A stretch of DNA of 64,000 bases from Enterovibrio qingdaonensis (GTDB lineage Bacteria > Pseudomonadota > Gammaproteobacteria > Enterobacterales > Vibrionaceae), in the NCBI RefSeq assembly GCF_028683135.1, contig NZ_JAJUBB010000001.1, forward strand, positions 248,001 through 312,000, in the 5' to 3' direction. Under the pieces are notes generated by a model that made no database searches, was not told the DNA's origin, and was given only the letters and a program-made list of their open reading frames with translations. The translations under genes and the position numbers were made by a program. Positions 63,464-64,000 of the stretch are shown in pieces; positions within the stretch are counted from its first letter, which is position 1, and each line of letters opens with the position of its first letter.

Positions 63464-63865
63464 ATGCATTTATCACCCTTTCGTAAAATCTGGATAACAG
63501 CTTTCAGCGTGCTCGTCATGCTGATGTCCAGTATTGCGTCTGGCTCTACGATGATGGCTGTTGAGATGATGGACAAACATCATGTCTCTCAATCAACGCC
63601 AACCGCCTGTGGCATGCAAGACAATAACGTCAGCTCACACCATGACATGCATGGCATGACATCTTCTCAAATGTCGTCGGATTGTGGCTCTTCCGCTATG
63701 ATGGATCACGACTGCTGTCCTGCCGTTTGCCTAAGTGCTTTTGCACTGTTCGACAATCACTATCAATCCCCGCAAAACAAAGCCAAATTAGTATTGATAA
63801 ATGCTGATCAACGCACATCTGTCATAGAACGTGCGCAGTCACTTTATCGTCCGCCGATAGCTTAA
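63464..63865 (+). CDS. Met/His/Cys-rich secreted protein, probably metal-binding
   Basis: This 133-aa protein has a signal peptide (about 1-27) and a Met/His/Cys-rich middle (HHDMHGMTSSQMSSDCG and MMDHDCCPAVC), features of periplasmic copper-binding proteins. I cannot assign it to a named family; CopL-like small proteins are a possible comparison. The CueR-type promoter 30 bp upstream supports copper induction. It is followed after 88 bases by a gene that runs off the window and may belong to the same unit. Confidence 0.7.
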   Translation: MHLSPFRKIWITAFSVLVMLMSSIASGSTMMAVEMMDKHHVSQSTPTACGMQDNNVSSHHDMHGMTSSQMSSDCGSSAMMDHDCCPAVCLSAFALFDNHYQSPQNKAKLVLINADQRTSVIERAQSLYRPPIA

Positions 63866-63953
63866 TCCTTCACAAAACCCATCTCAGGTTCGACTTTCGT
63901 TCCGGAGCAGTTTTTCTGCGCCGCATATTGGCGCAAACAAAATGGATTAAGTC

Positions 63954-64000
63954 ATGGAACTCAAACCACGCATATTGGCACTGTCTATTTGTGCTATCGC
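63954..64000 (+). CDS. 5' end of an exported protein, truncated by the window
   Basis: Only 15 full codons are present (MELKPRILALSICAI), starting at ATG. They look like the beginning of a signal peptide. From its position after a copper-responsive gene it could be a metal-efflux outer-membrane or periplasmic component, but the sequence does not show this. Confidence 0.5.
   Translation, partial: MELKPRILALSICAI

Overview
The window reads as a chromosomal segment of a marine gamma-proteobacterium of the family Vibrionaceae; Vibrio, Grimontia, Enterovibrio or Photobacterium are all possible and the genus cannot be fixed by eye. The evidence is the gene content: class III ribonucleotide reductase, a GH18 chitinase with CBM5/12 modules, a DUF3389-type small protein, a PTS-IIC/EAL fusion, FabR- and CueR-type sites, and a Vibrio-like short repeat. 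No rRNA, tRNA, CRISPR array, prophage or full insertion sequence was found. The only clear mobile DNA is one 264-bp MITE-like element.

Layout. 1-3000: nrdDG on the minus strand, with a composite FNR/NrdR promoter. 3300-10500: a secreted nuclease/phosphatase-fold protein, an AbgT transporter with peptidase T, small secreted and DUF proteins, a hotdog thioesterase and an M48 lipoprotein. 10560-16600: a PAS protein with a receiver/CheC-like regulator, a coiled-coil membrane protein, a MOSC-flavin-ferredoxin fusion and an unrecognised 521-aa protein. 16765-19819: a LysR regulator divergent from dgcN-dgcA (D-glutamate/D-amino acid catabolism). 19958-24252: a desaturase with a FabR-type operator, a GFA protein, a half-length MreB-like protein, a DUF1801 protein and a COG0523 GTPase.

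24395-31579: a compact cellulose operon (lipoprotein-bcsA-bcsB-bcsZ-TPR protein) in which the genes overlap or abut and no outer-membrane BcsC barrel is present. 32004-34732: a tandem TldD/PmbA pair. 34800-38102: GNAT and NYN proteins, a MAPEG gene split by the MITE, an alpha/beta hydrolase and a TetR regulator that share an operator motif. 38209-47232: katG, the chitinase with an orphan terminator upstream, a secreted MTA/SAH nucleosidase, an FKBP isomerase and the PTS-IIC/EAL protein. 47473-54818: a phosphotransferase, then the complete ectoine-degradation cluster doeA-doeB-doeX-doeC-doeD behind a long leader. 55093-64000: a large lipoprotein, an RND efflux operon with two adaptor lipoproteins and a divergent TetR gene, and a CueR-type promoter driving a Met/His/Cys-rich secreted protein, followed by the start of a further exported protein.

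Functionally the window is a set of niche-adaptation modules: anaerobic dNTP synthesis, osmolyte (ectoine) and D-amino acid use, chitin hydrolysis, cellulose and c-di-GMP control, peroxide and copper defence, and drug efflux. The strongest unusual observations are the MAPEG gene broken by the MITE, where joining the flanks restores the reading frame; the FNR/NrdR promoter with 31-bp box spacing; the orphan minus-strand terminator upstream of the chitinase; the half-MreB protein; and the BcsC-less cellulose operon.
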